9,154 bases of DNA. Source: Candidatus Competibacteraceae bacterium. GTDB taxonomy: Bacteria > Pseudomonadota > Gammaproteobacteria > Competibacterales > Competibacteraceae. The translations under genes were made by a program, and so were the position numbers. This document shows, one piece after another, positions 6,556-9,154 of this stretch (position 1 is the first letter of the stretch; every line of letters begins with the position of its first letter). Under the pieces are notes generated by a model. The model saw only the letters and a program-made list of their open reading frames with translations. It was not told the origin of the DNA and did not search any database. The stretch lies in the NCBI GenBank assembly GCA_012032855.1, contig JAAUQA010000097.1:1-9154 (forward strand). Reading direction: 5' to 3'.

Positions 6556-6803
6556 ATGAGCGATTATGTTCCCATCGATTGCGGGCTTTACAGTCAATAT
6601 GAACTCACGATAATGCATGCGCAGCATTTACGCATTGCATGGCGTGACCCCACCGGTGCCACCCATCTGCAAACCCTACTGCCGGTCAATCTGCAACCCG
6701 CGAACATGCGGAATATCTGCTTGCCCGAACTCAGGATGGGATGGTTCTGGAGATCCGCCTGGATCGTATTATCCGTGCAGATCCGCTCCACCCATTGATC
6801 TAA
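6556..6803 (+). CDS. rof: Rof/YaeO-family Rho-binding antiterminator, one apparent frameshift
   Basis: Rof binds the Rho termination factor and blocks its RNA loading, reducing Rho-dependent termination. The N-terminal part MSDYVPIDCGLYSQYELTIM matches the family pattern (Y-x-P-I-[ND]-C, then Y..x-E-L), followed by LRIAWRDPTGATHLQTLLPVNL. As sequenced the frame drifts after PAN and ends at TGA 6796-6798. In the neighbouring frame from 6708 the sequence AEYLLARTQDG then LEIRLDRIIRADP continues to TAA at 6801-6803; EYL and RLDKI-like elements are the conserved end of the family. One base is missing near 6703-6707. The repaired protein is 82 residues, the family size. The ATG at 6556 is the first possible start because an in-frame TGA directly precedes it. 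It sits between hemW and ppx; family assignment is from remembered sequence pattern. Confidence 0.83.
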
Positions 6804-6849
6804 CCCAAGGTGATTTAAACCTTTCTCACCGTTTTCGGAGTCTGATACC

Positions 6850-8373
6850 GTGTCTGACCTGATCGCCGCGATTGATCTCGGCTCCAATAGCTTTCACATG
6901 ATCGTCGCTCGGGTAGTGAACGGTCATTTACAAATTGTCGATCGATTGCGCGAGATGGTGCAACTGCGCGCCGGGTTGGATAACAGCCACTGGCTGTCCG
7001 AGGAAGCTCAGCTACGTGCGTTGGATTGCCTGTCGCGATTTGGCCAGCGGTTACGTCATATTCCTCATTCCCGGGTGCGCATCGTGGGCACCAATACCCT
7101 GCGCAAGGCGCGCAATAGTCAGGAATTTCTGGCCAGGGCCGAGACTGTATTGGAGCATCCGGTTGAGATTATCAGCGGAATGGAAGAGGCGCGGCTGATT
7201 TATCTGGGAGTCGCTCACAGTACCGCGCATACGGAAGGGCAGAGGTTAGTCGTGGACATCGGTGGTGGTAGCACCGAGCTGATTATCGGCGAGCATTTCG
7301 AAACGCTGCATTTGGAGAGCCTGGGGGTTGGCTGCGTCAGTCTAACGCTAGAGCATTTTTCCGAAGGCAAATTCCGTGAAAATCATCTTAAAGCGGCTGA
7401 ACTAGCCGTCAGTCTGGAGTTGGAGCCGGTGACACTCGCCTATCAGGAACTCGGTTGGACGCATGTCATCGGCGCCTCCGGAACCATCAAAGCTATTCGG
7501 GATGTGGTCGTCGCTGAAGGGTGGTGCCAGGAAGGTATAACCCTGGCCGCCTTGCGCAAGCTGCGCGCTGCTCTGTTAGACGCGGGTAAAATCGGCGCTA
7601 TCGCGGACCGTTGGCAACTGGAGCCCGGGAGGGCGCGGGTATTCGTCGGCGGGTTTACCGTGCTGCACGGACTGTGCGAAACCCTGGGCGTGGAAGCCTT
7701 GCAAGTCTCCGAAGGCGCTTTGCGAGAGGGTGTTATTTTTGATTTGATCGGGCGACTGCGTCATGAAGACGTGCGCCACCGCACGGTTGCCGCATTGAAT
7801 CAACGTTATGGACTGGACGAAGCGCAAGCCGAGAGAGTCGCGGCCACCGCGCTAAACCTGTTGGAGCAGGTCAAAATGGCGTGGGGTCTGGAGGACGAAG
7901 AGCTTGGTTACGATCTGACCTGGGCTGCCCGTTTGCACGAGATCGGGCTGGTGATTGCCCACAGCAATTATCATAAACACGGCGCTTATGTGCTGCAACA
8001 CGCTGATCTGCCGGGTTTTTCCCGCAGCGGACAGGGATTGCTGGCGACCTTGGTGCGCGGCCATCGGCGCAAATTTCCGCGCAATGCCTTCGCCGCTCTA
8101 CCCAAGGGGATGGCAACCCCGGCACGGCGGTTATGCGTGCTGCTCAGAATGGCAGTTTTGTTACACCGTAGCCGCAGTCGTCGCGCCCTGCCCGCGCTCA
8201 ATCTGCGTGCCGACGGGCAGAATTTAGAGCTGGCCTTTCCCGCCGGTTGGCTGGATGAACGCGCCTTGACTCGTGCTGACTTGGAGCGGGAAGTGCTCTA
8301 CCTGAAAAAGGCCGGGTTTCAATTAACGTTCGAGCAAGCCGATAACGACGTTAAGCTCTCCAAAGGAAGATGA
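6850..8373 (+). CDS. ppx: Exopolyphosphatase, Ppx/GppA family
   Basis: Ppx removes terminal phosphates from inorganic polyphosphate; members of the family also convert pppGpp to ppGpp. The 507-residue length is close to E. coli Ppx (about 513). Visible elements are the ASKHA phosphate-binding AIDLGSNSFHMIVA (residues 7-20), SGMEEARLIYLGV with the catalytic Glu region (109-121), VDIGGGSTELIIG (135-147), IGASGTIKA (207-215), VSEGALREGVIFDLIGR (286-302), and the C-terminal HD-like domain ARLHEIG (360-366) with HSNYHKHGAYVLQHADLPGF (371-390). The start is GTG at 6850, with CGGAG nine bases upstream. The frame is intact throughout. It lies 46 bases after rof and converges on the minus-strand helix-turn-helix gene, 29 bases from its stop. 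GppA activity cannot be excluded, but the C-terminal domain favours Ppx. Confidence 0.93.
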   Translation: MSDLIAAIDLGSNSFHMIVARVVNGHLQIVDRLREMVQLRAGLDNSHWLSEEAQLRALDCLSRFGQRLRHIPHSRVRIVGTNTLRKARNSQEFLARAETVLEHPVEIISGMEEARLIYLGVAHSTAHTEGQRLVVDIGGGSTELIIGEHFETLHLESLGVGCVSLTLEHFSEGKFRENHLKAAELAVSLELEPVTLAYQELGWTHVIGASGTIKAIRDVVVAEGWCQEGITLAALRKLRAALLDAGKIGAIADRWQLEPGRARVFVGGFTVLHGLCETLGVEALQVSEGALREGVIFDLIGRLRHEDVRHRTVAALNQRYGLDEAQAERVAATALNLLEQVKMAWGLEDEELGYDLTWAARLHEIGLVIAHSNYHKHGAYVLQHADLPGFSRSGQGLLATLVRGHRRKFPRNAFAALPKGMATPARRLCVLLRMAVLLHRSRSRRALPALNLRADGQNLELAFPAGWLDERALTRADLEREVLYLKKAGFQLTFEQADNDVKLSKGR

Positions 8374-8402
8374 CTCGTTGGAAGCCGGTTGGAAAATCGT
8401 GG

Positions 8403-9154
8403 TTACTCACCTTTTTCAATATTCTCCTGCTCAGCAGCGAAATGCAAAGCCATCTCGAACGCCGCACGGGTAAAATCCAGCACTTTTTCGAAACCTTCAT
8501 CGGACAATTGCCGCGCCGCATCATGACGGCGGTAGATGTTGATGAACTCGCGCTCACGTTCGTAGTTCAACGACAGCCGGCCAAACCCCCAATCCTGCAG
8601 CAATTTCCACAGTTCCGGGTTATAGGAACGAGTGAATTTCAGCACCACCGGCACCGGATCGTGGCGGGCCAATACGGCGGCCAAACGCAGAATCAGTTCA
8701 AATGACATGATCGCCGTGCCGTTCTCTATCGCCTCCACCAACGAACGGTCCTTGAGATTCAACGCATCACTGAGCTCATCGCGAGTCAGGCCGGCCACCT
8801 CGCGCAAATCCTTGAGCGTGTTGCCGGCTTCCTCCATCATTTGTGCTTGCTCCGGTTTGAGCAGCGCCTTGCCCATTTTCAGCGGAACTTCCGTGGTTCT
8901 GACCGCCAACCGGTACGCACCGCCCGCTACGGCACCTGGCAAGCTGGTCAACTTCTTGATAAACGATTCCGTCGGTTCAGTAGGCACAGGTGGCGCTACC
9001 GGTTTGACCGATTTTTTAACGGTACGTCTGGGCCGTGCGGGCGGCGGCAACTTGGGCTGTTCCTGAACGGACTGACGGATAGGGTTCTTCGCACGCGAAC
9101 CGGCGGCTGAAGTTGCCTTGTTGGGGATCGTTTTCTTCTTAGGCAAAGGTTCTT
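8403..9154 (-). CDS. Helix-turn-helix (XRE/Cro-type) protein with basic proline-rich N-terminus, possibly 5' partial
   Basis: Numbering is from a TTG at 9146-9144, which gives 247 residues. Residues 1-60 are rich in Lys, Pro and Arg and look disordered. Residues 61-100 include a Gly/Ala-rich stretch (SLPGAVAGGAYRLAV). Residues about 110-168 form a Cro/CI-type helix-turn-helix: LKDLREVAGLTRDELSDALN, then SLVEAIENG and the FELILRLAAVLA helix. The C-terminal 80 residues (WKLLQDWGFGRLSLNYERER, then FINIYRRHDAARQL) are helical and match no domain I recognise. No signal peptide or clear membrane span is visible. The frame stays open to the window edge, so the true start may lie outside; no good ribosome binding site precedes the TTG. 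The likely role is DNA binding and regulation; the target is unknown. Confidence 0.72.
   Translation of the reverse strand, partial: EPLPKKKTIPNKATSAAGSRAKNPIRQSVQEQPKLPPPARPRRTVKKSVKPVAPPVPTEPTESFIKKLTSLPGAVAGGAYRLAVRTTEVPLKMGKALLKPEQAQMMEEAGNTLKDLREVAGLTRDELSDALNLKDRSLVEAIENGTAIMSFELILRLAAVLARHDPVPVVLKFTRSYNPELWKLLQDWGFGRLSLNYEREREFINIYRRHDAARQLSDEGFEKVLDFTRAAFEMALHFAAEQENIEKGE

Noticed and set aside
8370..9110. Plus-strand open frames opposite the helix-turn-helix gene
   Set aside because: They are shadows of the minus-strand gene, which has a recognisable DNA-binding domain.
1..9154. CRISPR array, insertion sequence or phage remnant
   Set aside because: No regularly spaced repeats, transposase or phage gene, or terminal inverted repeats were seen.

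Overview
The window reads as a chromosomal housekeeping segment of a gammaproteobacterium. The evidence is the gene set and its relatedness: RNase PH, RdgB, HemW, a Rof/YaeO-type Rho-binding protein and Ppx, next to a multi-PAS GGDEF-EAL protein and a DUF29 protein. I cannot name a genus from the sequence alone. No mobile element, CRISPR array or phage gene is visible.

Layout, left to right. (1) Positions 1-3077, + strand: the 3' part of a large cyclic-di-GMP protein (at least five PAS domains, then GGDEF, then EAL), broken by four single-base frame changes. (2) 3102-3548, - strand: a DUF29-family gene converging on it. (3) 3549-3781: a spacer with a perfect TATAAT box and a 9-bp inverted repeat. 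(4) 3782-3869: tRNA-Ser(UGA) with encoded CCA. (5) 3924-6492, + strand: rph, rdgB and hemW, tightly packed or overlapping. (6) 6556-6803 rof and 6850-8373 ppx, + strand, probably continuing the same transcription direction. (7) 8403 to the right edge, - strand: a helix-turn-helix protein with a basic, proline-rich N-terminus, converging on ppx.

How the genes fit together. tRNA-Ser and rph are adjacent with no visible terminator between them, and RNase PH is a tRNA 3'-end processing enzyme. RdgB cleans the nucleotide pool of ITP/XTP, HemW is a radical-SAM-type heme chaperone, Rof inhibits Rho-dependent termination, and Ppx degrades polyphosphate (and, in some family members, pppGpp). These are linked mainly by conserved order, not by a single pathway. 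The PAS-GGDEF-EAL protein would be a cytoplasmic sensor controlling c-di-GMP, most likely as a phosphodiesterase.

The main oddity is a set of about eight single-base frame lesions in four genes (the PAS gene, the rdgB start, hemW twice, rof). Seven of the eight look like one missing base. Conserved protein sequence resumes immediately on the other side of each, and most can be explained by a homopolymer one base too short. I infer base-calling or assembly errors more readily than gene decay, but raw reads are needed to decide. I found no convincing previously undescribed system.
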